The notes beneath the pieces are model-generated. The model saw nothing but the letters and a program-made list of their open reading frames with translations. It was not told the origin of the DNA and ran no database searches. This document shows, piece by piece, positions 34,421 through 41,614 of a stretch of DNA of 64,000 nt. The DNA lies in contig NZ_NBWU01000004.1 of assembly GCF_002514735.1 (NCBI RefSeq), positions 186,001 through 250,000 of the forward strand. Direction: 5' to 3'. Both the position numbers and the translations under genes were made by a program. Numbering within the stretch: position 1 is the first letter of the stretch; the number at the start of each line of letters is the position of its first letter. Source of the stretch: Sediminicola luteus (lineage in GTDB: Bacteria; Bacteroidota; Bacteroidia; Flavobacteriales; Flavobacteriaceae).

Positions 34421-35314
34421 ATGCTTAATTCTAAATTCGAATCCATGTCGCTTGCCGCTTCCGAATTGATCCTAAATCCGGATCAAAGTATTTACCATTT
34501 AAACCTATTACCCGAAGATATTGCCGATACCATAATTATCGTGGGCGATCCGAATCGGGTACCCCAGGTATCTGCTTTTTTCGACACCATTGAATTAAAA
34601 AAGGAAAAACGGGAATTCCACACACATACCGGTACGTATAAAGGCAAACGCATCACGGCCCTTTCTACGGGGATCGGCACCGACAATATCGATATTGTTT
34701 TTAATGAATTGGATGCCTTGGCCAATGTCGATTTCAAGACCCGAACCATAAAGGAAAAGAAAAAGGTTTTGGAAATAATACGGGTCGGTACTTCGGGATC
34801 TATACAGCCCGAAATTCCGGTAGATAGTTTTGTACTGAGCGAATTTGCCATTGGTTTCGATAACTTGATTCATTTTTACCAAAGCAAACTGGTAGAACAC
34901 CCAAAGATACAAAGAGCCTTTATGGAGCATACCCAATGGAACCCCCGGAATTCGGACCCTTATGTGGTGTCTTGTGACGAACATTTGGCCGATCGTTTAA
35001 GTTCTGACCAAGTAATCAAAGGCTTTACAGGCACCAATGTGGGCTTTTATGGTCCACAGGGGCGGCAAATACGGTTAACCCCTTTTGATGCCGACCTCAA
35101 TGAAAAAATGGCCAACTTTAATTTTAAAGGTTTAAAAATTACCAATCTAGAAATGGAAACCTCGGCCATTTACGGCCTTGGCGGACTATTAGGACACAAA
35201 ACCCTGAGTATGAACTGCATTTTGGCCAATAGGCCCAACGGTACATTTTCTACCCAAGGTCGAAAGTCTATCGATGCCTTGATCAAATACACCCTAGATA
35301 AACTGGCCGAATAA
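34421..35314 (+). CDS. Nucleoside phosphorylase, uridine-phosphorylase type
   Basis: 297 residues; an alternative start at 34445 (MSLAASELIL) would fit the family as well. Phosphorylase family 1 motifs: I-I-V-G-D-P-N-R-V with the phosphate-binding Arg, S-T-G-I-G-T-D-N-I, R-V-G-T-S-G-S-I-Q, and near the end N-L-E-M-E-T-S-A-I-Y with the ribose-binding Glu. It splits a nucleoside with phosphate to give base and ribose-1-phosphate. The substrate could be uridine or a purine nucleoside. The stop codon overlaps the start of the next gene (TAATG), so the two products are probably made in matched amounts. Confidence 0.92.
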   Translation: MLNSKFESMSLAASELILNPDQSIYHLNLLPEDIADTIIIVGDPNRVPQVSAFFDTIELKKEKREFHTHTGTYKGKRITALSTGIGTDNIDIVFNELDALANVDFKTRTIKEKKKVLEIIRVGTSGSIQPEIPVDSFVLSEFAIGFDNLIHFYQSKLVEHPKIQRAFMEHTQWNPRNSDPYVVSCDEHLADRLSSDQVIKGFTGTNVGFYGPQGRQIRLTPFDADLNEKMANFNFKGLKITNLEMETSAIYGLGGLLGHKTLSMNCILANRPNGTFSTQGRKSIDALIKYTLDKLAE

Positions 35315-36159
35315 TGGAGACCGTTAAGATCATAGGGGTACCCGAGCATTTTAATCTGCCTTGGCATATGGCCCTAGAGGATGGTCTATTTGCTGATCGG
35401 GGTATAGATTTGGTCTGGGAAGACATTCCGGAAGGAACCGGGCGTATGTGTAATATGCTGGAGAACCAAGAAACCGACCTGGCCATTATACTTACCGAAG
35501 GTTTGGTTAAAAGTATTACCGAAGGCAACCCCAGTAAAATAGTGCAGCAATATATTGCCAGTCCGCTGCAATGGGGCATTCATGTTGGGGCCCAAAGCGA
35601 TTTACATGCGATAAGTGACCTTAAAGACAAACGTATTGCCATTAGTCGTTTTGGAAGTGGCAGCCACCTAATGGCCTATGTGCATGCGCAACAACAAGGC
35701 TGGAACGTTGATGAACTTCGTTTTGAGGTAATCGACAATCTAGATGGGGCCGTAAAAGCCTTGACCGAAGGCACGGCCGACTATTTCCTTTGGGAACATT
35801 TTACCACCAAACCCATTGTTGATGCCGGTATTTTTAGGCGTTTGGGCGACTGCCCCACTCCATGGCCTTGTTTTGTAATAGCTGCGACACAAAAATTTAT
35901 TGATGAAAAAAATGGGTTACTTTCCCATATTTTAGAGGTCATAAACCAATATACCCAAGAGTTTAAACAAATTCCTTCAATCGACCGCACTTTGGCCAAC
36001 CGCTACGAACAACAGTTAGTAGATATACAAAGTTGGTTAGGCATGACCCAATGGAGCCAAAACCAATTATCGCTTACGGATTTGGAAAAAGTACAGTCCC
36101 AGTTATTGGCCTTGGGCCGTATCTCCATTAGAAAAGGATCCGGGCATTTTTTGATTTAG
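35314..36159 (+). CDS. Substrate-binding-protein fold without signal peptide (SsuA/THI5-like)
   Basis: 281 residues. The chain looks like a type 2 periplasmic binding protein of the SsuA/TauA/NMT1 group: K-I-I-G-V-P-E-H-F-N-L-P-W-H-M-A-L-E-D-G-L-F at the start, D-L-A-I-I-L-T-E-G near 75, D-L-K-D-K-R-I-A-I-S-R-F-G-S-G-S-H, and A-V-K-A-L-T-E-G-T-A-D-Y-F-L-W-E. There is no export signal and no permease or ATPase gene nearby. In this fold family, cytosolic members include pyrimidine-precursor (THI5) and menaquinone-pathway enzymes, so an enzymatic role is possible. It overlaps the nucleoside phosphorylase gene by one base. The function is unproven. Confidence 0.8.
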   Translation: METVKIIGVPEHFNLPWHMALEDGLFADRGIDLVWEDIPEGTGRMCNMLENQETDLAIILTEGLVKSITEGNPSKIVQQYIASPLQWGIHVGAQSDLHAISDLKDKRIAISRFGSGSHLMAYVHAQQQGWNVDELRFEVIDNLDGAVKALTEGTADYFLWEHFTTKPIVDAGIFRRLGDCPTPWPCFVIAATQKFIDEKNGLLSHILEVINQYTQEFKQIPSIDRTLANRYEQQLVDIQSWLGMTQWSQNQLSLTDLEKVQSQLLALGRISIRKGSGHFLI

Positions 36160-36285
36160 CCCTTTAGCCATATAACCACCCCTATAAAATTGACAAATAG
36201 ACTTTTAGACACAAGTCAAATTGGTTATATTCGCATAATACCTATTCGACAGAATGGTAAAACATAACCTAAACCAACAACAACA

Positions 36286-36492
36286 ATGTCTAAAGATTCG
36301 ACCATCGTCTTGGGCGCTGTACTCCTATTAGCGTCCGTGCTCTTTAACCTGTACCAATACAATACTTGTAAAAAATGTCAGCATGACGATTTGGTACACG
36401 AGCAAAAAAAGCAAATCGAAGATTTAAAGTGGGAACTGGAAAAATCGGAAATCTTGCGCATGTCCCAATCGCAATCGTTACGCCCCATGTAA
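36286..36492 (+). CDS. Small single-pass membrane protein
   Basis: 68 residues. One hydrophobic helix (about 8-24), then C-K-K-C, a possible metal or disulphide pair, then a charged amphipathic helix (E-Q-K-K-Q-I-E-D-L-K-W-E-L-E-K-S) likely to form a coiled coil. No family recognised. It resembles small envelope proteins that dimerise at the membrane. It has its own leader of about 120 bases and no partner within 250 bases. Confidence 0.6.
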   Translation: MSKDSTIVLGAVLLLASVLFNLYQYNTCKKCQHDDLVHEQKKQIEDLKWELEKSEILRMSQSQSLRPM

Positions 36493-36743
36493 ACTGGTCG
36501 CTAATAGCCTATTTTTTTCCTTAAACTACTATCTTTACCACTCTGATAGTAAGATTTTACATAGAATACCTCTTCTAAAAAGGGTGCTCATTATGAGTAA
36601 ACCGTTTTCGGCTGTTTAGTCGGGAATTTTGGTATGCCCTATTTCCAAAGTGCCATCGCGCCATTTCAATTAAAGGGAATTCTCCCGAAACCGTAGTGGA
36701 TCCAATACTGAAACCGGATTCCTACCCGCTATTTTAATACTTT

Positions 36744-37487
36744 ATGAAAACAACTGATAACAAAATCCTTATCGGGGATTTTTATACCAAAATCTTAAAA
36801 CATGGAGATCAATCACTGGCTAAAAAAATTATCCATGAAAACTACATCCAACATAGTCCGACCGTAAAAACGGGCCGAGCTGGCTTTATGGAGTTCCTCG
36901 ATTTTCTTTCGAAACTTCCGCAAGAACCCCATGCGCCTGAACCCTTTTTTAGAATAATAGGTGAAGGGGATTTTGTAGCTGTACATCTAAGTATCACTTT
37001 TATGGGCCATCAACATGCCGTTGTAGATCTTTTTCGAATCGGGAATGGCCAATTGATGGAACATTGGGATGCATCGGAACCTTTTGTTACAACTGATTTG
37101 GAGCATCACCCTGTGACAGGCCCCATTGAAATCTCCGACTTAGAAAAAACCAAGCCAAACAAAGCACTGGTTGAAGCCCTTTTCAATAATCCTTTAGATA
37201 AAAAGATATGGCTAAAAACCATATCAAAAAACCTAATTCAACACCAAGTGGGACTGGATGATGGCCCGGTAGATTTTATGACCTTTATTCAGTCTATAAG
37301 GCAGCTACAAGTGCATAGAATCATAGGAGAAGGGAATTTTGTACTTACCCAATGTAGTGGTTTGCTCAAAGGAAGCCCCTATGTTTTCTATGATCATTTT
37401 AGATTGGCCCACGGGAAAATCGTGGAGCATTGGCAGGTAAAACAAGCCATTCCAAATCAAATGGCGCATGCTAACGGTATGCTTTAA
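36744..37487 (+). CDS. Tandem SnoaL/NTF2-like protein
   Basis: 247 residues made of two similar NTF2-like cone folds. Copy 1 (about 8-115) has H-E-N-Y-I-Q-H-S-P, F-F-R-I-I-G-E-G-D-F-V-A-V-H, V-D-L-F-R-I-G-N-G-Q-L-M-E-H-W-D; copy 2 (about 140-240) has S-K-N-L-I-Q-H-Q-V, V-H-R-I-I-G-E-G-N-F-V-L-T-Q, Y-D-H-F-R-L-A-H-G-K-I-V-E-H-W. The repeated H-W and D-x-F-R are typical of SnoaL-like proteins, which include polyketide cyclases and many of unknown role. Duplication within one chain would mimic the usual homodimer. There are no neighbours in operon; two hairpins follow. Confidence 0.85.
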   Translation: MKTTDNKILIGDFYTKILKHGDQSLAKKIIHENYIQHSPTVKTGRAGFMEFLDFLSKLPQEPHAPEPFFRIIGEGDFVAVHLSITFMGHQHAVVDLFRIGNGQLMEHWDASEPFVTTDLEHHPVTGPIEISDLEKTKPNKALVEALFNNPLDKKIWLKTISKNLIQHQVGLDDGPVDFMTFIQSIRQLQVHRIIGEGNFVLTQCSGLLKGSPYVFYDHFRLAHGKIVEHWQVKQAIPNQMAHANGML

Positions 37488-37520
37488 ACATGGTCTGCCA
37501 AAATTAGATTCAATACAAAA

Positions 37521-37600
37521 AACCCTTGTTTCATTTCTGGAACAAGGGTTTAAACCAAATAAAATCCTAAAAAAGTGGCCCCCATTTTACAATGGAGGCC
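37521..37600. terminator. Two hairpins after the NTF2-like gene
   Basis: AACCCTTGTT at 37521-37530 pairs perfectly with AACAAGGGTT at 37541-37550, with A bases before it (a T run on the minus strand) and TTTAAA after. A second stem, TGGCC then CCATT with AATGG then GGCCA, spans about 37576-37601. They lie 30 to 115 bases beyond the NTF2-like stop codon. Confidence 0.65.
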
Positions 37601-37714
37601 AAAAGTTGTTTGCCTATTTCCTCAGCATAGTCAATCCCTTTCTCATTAGGCGCTGCAAATATAGCTACAACAAGCTAAATGGTAACGGTTTTTTAACACA
37701 AAACCATTATATTT

Positions 37715-37758
37715 TAACTTTGTTTCAATAATAACAAATTGTTTTCAATATAAACAAA
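37715..37758 (+). promoter_or_regulatory. -7 box overlapped by two tandem operator-like palindromes
   Basis: TAACTTTG at 37715-37722 fits TAnnTTTG fully. Two direct repeats follow at 37720-37738 and 37739-37758, each opening with TTGTTT and closing with AACAAA, so each is itself an inverted repeat. A repressor bound here would cover the transcription start. The only downstream plus-strand frame is the small ORF at 37825. Confidence 0.45.
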
Positions 37759-37824
37759 ACACGCAAACCCCTGTAAATATGTCAGTTATCAAAAAACAGG
37801 CACAACAGTTGCGTATAAATCACC

Positions 37825-38025
37825 ATGACTATAGTTAAAACCCTTTTTGAGGCTAAATTTCACAAAATCATTAAACTAAAATTCATTTCGGCTACTAAAC
37901 CAACTGATTTAATGGAAATTTCTATTTCAGAAAATCTTTTTGAACAAGCCTTAATTTCGCAAGATCAAATGAAAAGAATGATTAAAAACCATTACAATTA
38001 CCATAATCCCTCAACTGGTAAATAG
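37825..38025 (+). CDS. Possible 66-residue protein
   Basis: A 66-codon frame starting MTIVKTLFEAKFHKIIKLKF and ending NPSTGK, with no membrane segment and no family I recognise. Support is indirect: it is preceded by a good -7 box with operator-like repeats about 100 bases upstream, and its codons look natural. It could be a gene remnant or chance. The rest of the 37488-38039 gap contains only the hairpins and promoter listed. Confidence 0.35.
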   Translation: MTIVKTLFEAKFHKIIKLKFISATKPTDLMEISISENLFEQALISQDQMKRMIKNHYNYHNPSTGK

Positions 38026-38039
38026 ATCTAATAACCCCA

Positions 38040-39779
38040 TTAATAGGCATGCTTCCCCTTAAGGAACATACCAAAACGCGCTTTACCCACTTCAGGGGAG
38101 AATTCTCCGTTTTGCCAAGCGATGTTTCCGTTGACCATAACCAGTTTTACAGCATCATCACTTCGGTTTACAAAGCGTAGGGCTGCACCAAGAAAATCGG
38201 CCTCGTGCCATTCATGTACTTTGGCATTGAGTCCGTCTGGATCAATCAAAACCAAATCGGCCCGTTTGCCTTCGGCCAAGTGGCCCGCATCGAGATTAAA
38301 GAAATCGGCATTTTCTTTGGTTAGGCGCCAAATGGCCTTTTCTATGGTCATTAGGGGTTTACCGTTGGCAATGGAATCTTTAACATAGGTAAGTACCCGA
38401 ATCGGGAAATTGAAGAAAGCCATATTGTTGCCATGGGCTCCGGAGTCGGCAAAACCGAAAATACCATTTTCGTTATTGTACAGACTTTTATATTGTTCGG
38501 GATCTACATTTCCGATGACGGTTTCCCAATGGATGTTTTTATCGTTTTCTACCACCAGATCCAAAAAGGTATCTACCGGATGTTGATGGCGTTCGGTAGA
38601 AATTTGGGTAAACGATTTTCCAATCAAACTTTTATCGGGAGCCTCCAAAACATAGGCATCGCCAAAATCTTTTTGCCACACCTTTGGCATCAGTTTGTTT
38701 TTGTATTCTTTTTTGAACTGCTTCCGGTATTCGGGATCGTCCAAGGTACGGTCACGTTTTTCCATATCCTTGATCAAATGCCGGGCCAACTCCCCGGTTG
38801 GGAATTCCTCAAAAATGACCAAATCCATACCTTGCGCCTTCACCTTAAACGGAATCGGAAAGGTCTGCATACGAAAATCAGCCCCCAGTATTTTATTGAA
38901 AAAAGCACTGAGTCCGCCAATGATTTTGTGGATATACGGATCCCCTTTTAAGATCATCATGGCTACCATTGAGGTTTTCAAGCGTTTCCGAAGGCCAAAG
39001 AACGAGGCACTTTCGAACATATAGTATAGGGCCGCCACCCGGCTAACCAGGTTTGGGATACCCTGTAAATGCGCCCCACGTTTTCGTAACACCTTGGTCA
39101 ATCGACGTCTTTCGGAAAGCGTGGCATAGGCTGCAGGTAGTTTTTTACTCCAATAACGGTCGCCATCTACCTTATCCCAAGGATTGTGCTGCATGGAAAG
39201 CCCTAAAAAGCCAGCATCGAGACATTCGGTAACCATGGCCTCCATACGATCTAATTCTTCGGGTGTTGGCTTCTGTCCTTGCTCCAAAGACCTACCAAAA
39301 CCCATAACCGCTGCCCGTATATCGGAATGCCCGATAAATGAGGCTACATTTGGGCCTAAAGCCGCCTGGTCCATATAGGCAATCCAGCCCTTGGGATCGT
39401 TCCAAGTCTTCTTTTCTAAAATCAAGGGTAAGATCACCTCCCGGGGCATGGCCTCGGTTCGGGTAAACATATCGGAACAATCTTCAGGATCGGCATAGAT
39501 ACACGATAAGGAACAGCCCCCAATAACAATTGTCGTTACCCCATGTCGCAGTGATTCGCCCAATTCGGGCTTTATCAAAAGCTCGCCATCGTAATGGGTG
39601 TGGTTATCGATAAAACCTGGAGTTACCCACTGTCCCTTGGCGTCGAGCACCTCATGTCCGGCGGTACTAATATCTGTGGCCATCTTGGCGATTATGCCAT
39701 TTTCTACCAGTACATCCAATTGCTTTGGTGGGGTGTTGGTACCATCGAATACCAATCCGTTTTTGATAAGGGTTCCCAT
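38040..39779 (-). CDS. Amidohydrolase, N-acyl-D-amino-acid deacylase type
   Basis: 579 residues from MGTLIKNGLVFDG. Composite amidohydrolase: a short beta domain at both ends and a metal-binding barrel between, with the ligands N-H-T-H-Y-D-G-E near residue 60 and G-V-T-T-I-V-I-G-G-C-S-L-S-C. Later segments fit the D-aminoacylase/N-acyl-D-glutamate deacylase group: S-D-S-style G-F-A-D-S-G-A-H-G near 455 and L-A-E-G-K-R-A-D-L-V-L-I-D-P near 525. The large insert with L-S-E-R-R-R-L-T-K-V-L-R is unusual but typical for Bacteroidota members. No signal peptide, so cytosolic. The true substrate, an N-acyl-D-amino acid or another cyclic amide, is not known. Confidence 0.88.
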   Translation of the reverse strand: MGTLIKNGLVFDGTNTPPKQLDVLVENGIIAKMATDISTAGHEVLDAKGQWVTPGFIDNHTHYDGELLIKPELGESLRHGVTTIVIGGCSLSCIYADPEDCSDMFTRTEAMPREVILPLILEKKTWNDPKGWIAYMDQAALGPNVASFIGHSDIRAAVMGFGRSLEQGQKPTPEELDRMEAMVTECLDAGFLGLSMQHNPWDKVDGDRYWSKKLPAAYATLSERRRLTKVLRKRGAHLQGIPNLVSRVAALYYMFESASFFGLRKRLKTSMVAMMILKGDPYIHKIIGGLSAFFNKILGADFRMQTFPIPFKVKAQGMDLVIFEEFPTGELARHLIKDMEKRDRTLDDPEYRKQFKKEYKNKLMPKVWQKDFGDAYVLEAPDKSLIGKSFTQISTERHQHPVDTFLDLVVENDKNIHWETVIGNVDPEQYKSLYNNENGIFGFADSGAHGNNMAFFNFPIRVLTYVKDSIANGKPLMTIEKAIWRLTKENADFFNLDAGHLAEGKRADLVLIDPDGLNAKVHEWHEADFLGAALRFVNRSDDAVKLVMVNGNIAWQNGEFSPEVGKARFGMFLKGKHAY

Positions 39780-39911
39780 TTGCATAAAGTTTGGTCAACC
39801 CCTAAATATACATAAAAGCACAATACGTGACTACCTGGTCAAAAATTTGGCCATTGCATGATATAGCTACTTTAAAGTTCCTCAAAGGCCCTGTTATTAA
39901 TCCGCCTCTCC

Positions 39912-39919
39912 TATCTTTG
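39912..39919 (+). promoter_or_regulatory. -7 box of rlmF
   Basis: TATCTTTG, a full TAnnTTTG match, ending only four bases before the ATG at 39924. Either the transcript is leaderless or the true start is further in; the alternative Met at about residue 95 is far too late. Confidence 0.6.
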
Positions 39920-39923
39920 CTCC

Positions 39924-40883
39924 ATGTCCACAAAGCAAAAAAGCACCCTAAAAAGTAGGTTACACCCCAGAAACCTGAACCGGGAACGTTATGATCTAAA
40001 GGCCCTATTGCAAACAGAACCAAGTCTGGCTGATTTTGTAATACCCAATCGGAATGGGGAAGATTCCATCGATTTTGCCCAACCCAAGGCCGTAAAGACC
40101 CTGAACAGAGCTTTATTGAAACATTATTACGGTTTGGAATTCTGGGATTTCCCAGACGAGAACCTTTGTCCGCCCATACCCGGCCGGGCCGATTACCTGC
40201 ATTATATGGCCGATCTGTTATCGCAAAATAACTTTGGGCGCATTCCCAAAGGCGACCAAATCATAGGGCTGGATATTGGTGTGGGGGCCAGTGCCATCTA
40301 CCCTATTCTCGGGGTTCGTTCGTATGACTGGCAGTTTATTGGTTCGGACATTGACCCTAAATCTATTGCCTCTGCACAAAAGATCATCGAGGCAAATTCG
40401 GTACTGCATTCGAAAATAGCCTGTCGTTTACAGCAAAACCCGAAAGATGTGTTATTCGGTATCTTGGACAAATCGGAAAAAGTGGATTTTACCTTATGTA
40501 ACCCGCCCTTCCATGCTTCCGTGGCCGAGGCCCAAGAGTCCGCCCGAAGGAAAGTAAAAAACCTATCCGGGAAAAAAGAGCAAAACCCTACCCTGAACTT
40601 TGCCGGGGTACATCACGAACTGATCTATGAAGGGGGCGAATACAAATTTATTCGTAATCTAGTTCGGGAGAGTAGCAAATTTGCACAAAATTGCCTCTGG
40701 TTCTCTACTTTGGTCTCCAAACAATCGAATGTAAAAGGGGTCACCAAATATATGGATAAGTTTAAGGTTAGTTCAGTTAAGGTCATTCCCATGGGTACGG
40801 GCAATAAGGCCACCCGAATCGTAGCGTGGAGTTTTTTAACGGAAGCCCAGCAAAAAGACTGGCAAAAATCGCGTTGGAAATAA
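39924..40883 (+). CDS. rlmF: 23S rRNA (adenine-1618 N6)-methyltransferase
   Basis: 319 residues, usual length for RlmF. Family marks: opening L-H-P-R-N-L-N-R-E-R-Y-D, the SAM-binding G-L-D-I-G-V-G-A-S-A-I-Y-P (115-127), S-D-I-D at 141-144, and the N6-adenine catalytic motif N-P-P-F-H-A-S (193-199). It methylates A1618 of 23S rRNA before or during ribosome assembly using S-adenosylmethionine. It is convergent with ung, whose stop codon lies 16 bases away. Confidence 0.95.
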   Translation: MSTKQKSTLKSRLHPRNLNRERYDLKALLQTEPSLADFVIPNRNGEDSIDFAQPKAVKTLNRALLKHYYGLEFWDFPDENLCPPIPGRADYLHYMADLLSQNNFGRIPKGDQIIGLDIGVGASAIYPILGVRSYDWQFIGSDIDPKSIASAQKIIEANSVLHSKIACRLQQNPKDVLFGILDKSEKVDFTLCNPPFHASVAEAQESARRKVKNLSGKKEQNPTLNFAGVHHELIYEGGEYKFIRNLVRESSKFAQNCLWFSTLVSKQSNVKGVTKYMDKFKVSSVKVIPMGTGNKATRIVAWSFLTEAQQKDWQKSRWK

Positions 40884-40898
40884 AAGTAACAAAACGTA

Positions 40899-41564
40899 TT
40901 ACCAAACTATGGGCGATTTCCCTATTTGCTGCAGAATGGAATTGGTTTGCGAAAAATGACGGTTCCCGAACCAATAGCCACGGTTGGCACTCAAAGGCGA
41001 CGGGTGTCCGCTGGTAAGTATATGGTGTTTTTGGGCATCGATCAACTTGGCTTTTTTCTTGGCGAATCCGCCCCAGAGTAAAAACACTACCCCTTCTTTT
41101 TGTTCCGAGACCGTTTTGATTACCGCATCGGTAAAGGTTTCCCAACCCTGTTTTTGGTGGCTTCCGGCTTGGTGTGCCCGAACGGTAAGGGTAGCATTGA
41201 GCAAAAGTACCCCTTGATCGGCCCAAGCCTCAAGATTACCACTTTCGGGATAGGGTTTGTTAAGATCGTTTTGCTGTTCTTTAAAAATGTTGATTAGGGA
41301 GGGTGGGTGGGGCACTCCGTCGGCTACCGAAAAACAGAGCCCGTTGGCTTGGCCCTGACCATGGTAAGGATCCTGACCCAAAATAACCACCTTTACATCA
41401 TCTAAGGTACAGCGGTCGAAGGCCGCAAATATCCGAGCTCCAGGCGGATAACAAGTCCCCGTGGCATATTCTTCTTTTACAAACTGGGTCAACCCCTTAA
41501 AATAGGTAGATTCGAATTCGGCCGACAAGGCCAGTTTCCAACTCGGATGAATATTCACCTTCAT
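40899..41564 (-). CDS. ung: Uracil-DNA glycosylase
   Basis: 221 residues, normal family-1 length. Motif A G-Q-D-P-Y-H-G-Q at 63-70 with the water-activating Asp65, F-S-V-A-D-G after it, L-L-N-A-T-L-T-V-R at 121-129, and motif B H-P-S-P-L-S at 187-192 with the catalytic His. It removes uracil from DNA, starting base-excision repair. It is divergent from mutS2 over 50 bases and convergent with rlmF. Confidence 0.97.
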   Translation of the reverse strand: MKVNIHPSWKLALSAEFESTYFKGLTQFVKEEYATGTCYPPGARIFAAFDRCTLDDVKVVILGQDPYHGQGQANGLCFSVADGVPHPPSLINIFKEQQNDLNKPYPESGNLEAWADQGVLLLNATLTVRAHQAGSHQKQGWETFTDAVIKTVSEQKEGVVFLLWGGFAKKKAKLIDAQKHHILTSGHPSPLSANRGYWFGNRHFSQTNSILQQIGKSPIVW

Positions 41565-41574
41565 ATAAAAAAGC

Positions 41575-41582
41575 TATTTTTG
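41575..41582 (+). promoter_or_regulatory. -7 box of mutS2
   Basis: TATTTTTG, a full TAnnTTTG match, 32 bases before the mutS2 ATG and inside the 50-base divergent gap with ung. Confidence 0.6.
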
Positions 41583-41614
41583 TCCCGCTAAATTTAGGGC
41601 GATTACGGCTAATT

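Noticed and set aside
37468-37731. 87-codon plus-strand frame after the NTF2-like gene
   Set aside because: It overlaps the end of that gene and runs through two hairpins; the composition is not protein-like and the start is poor.
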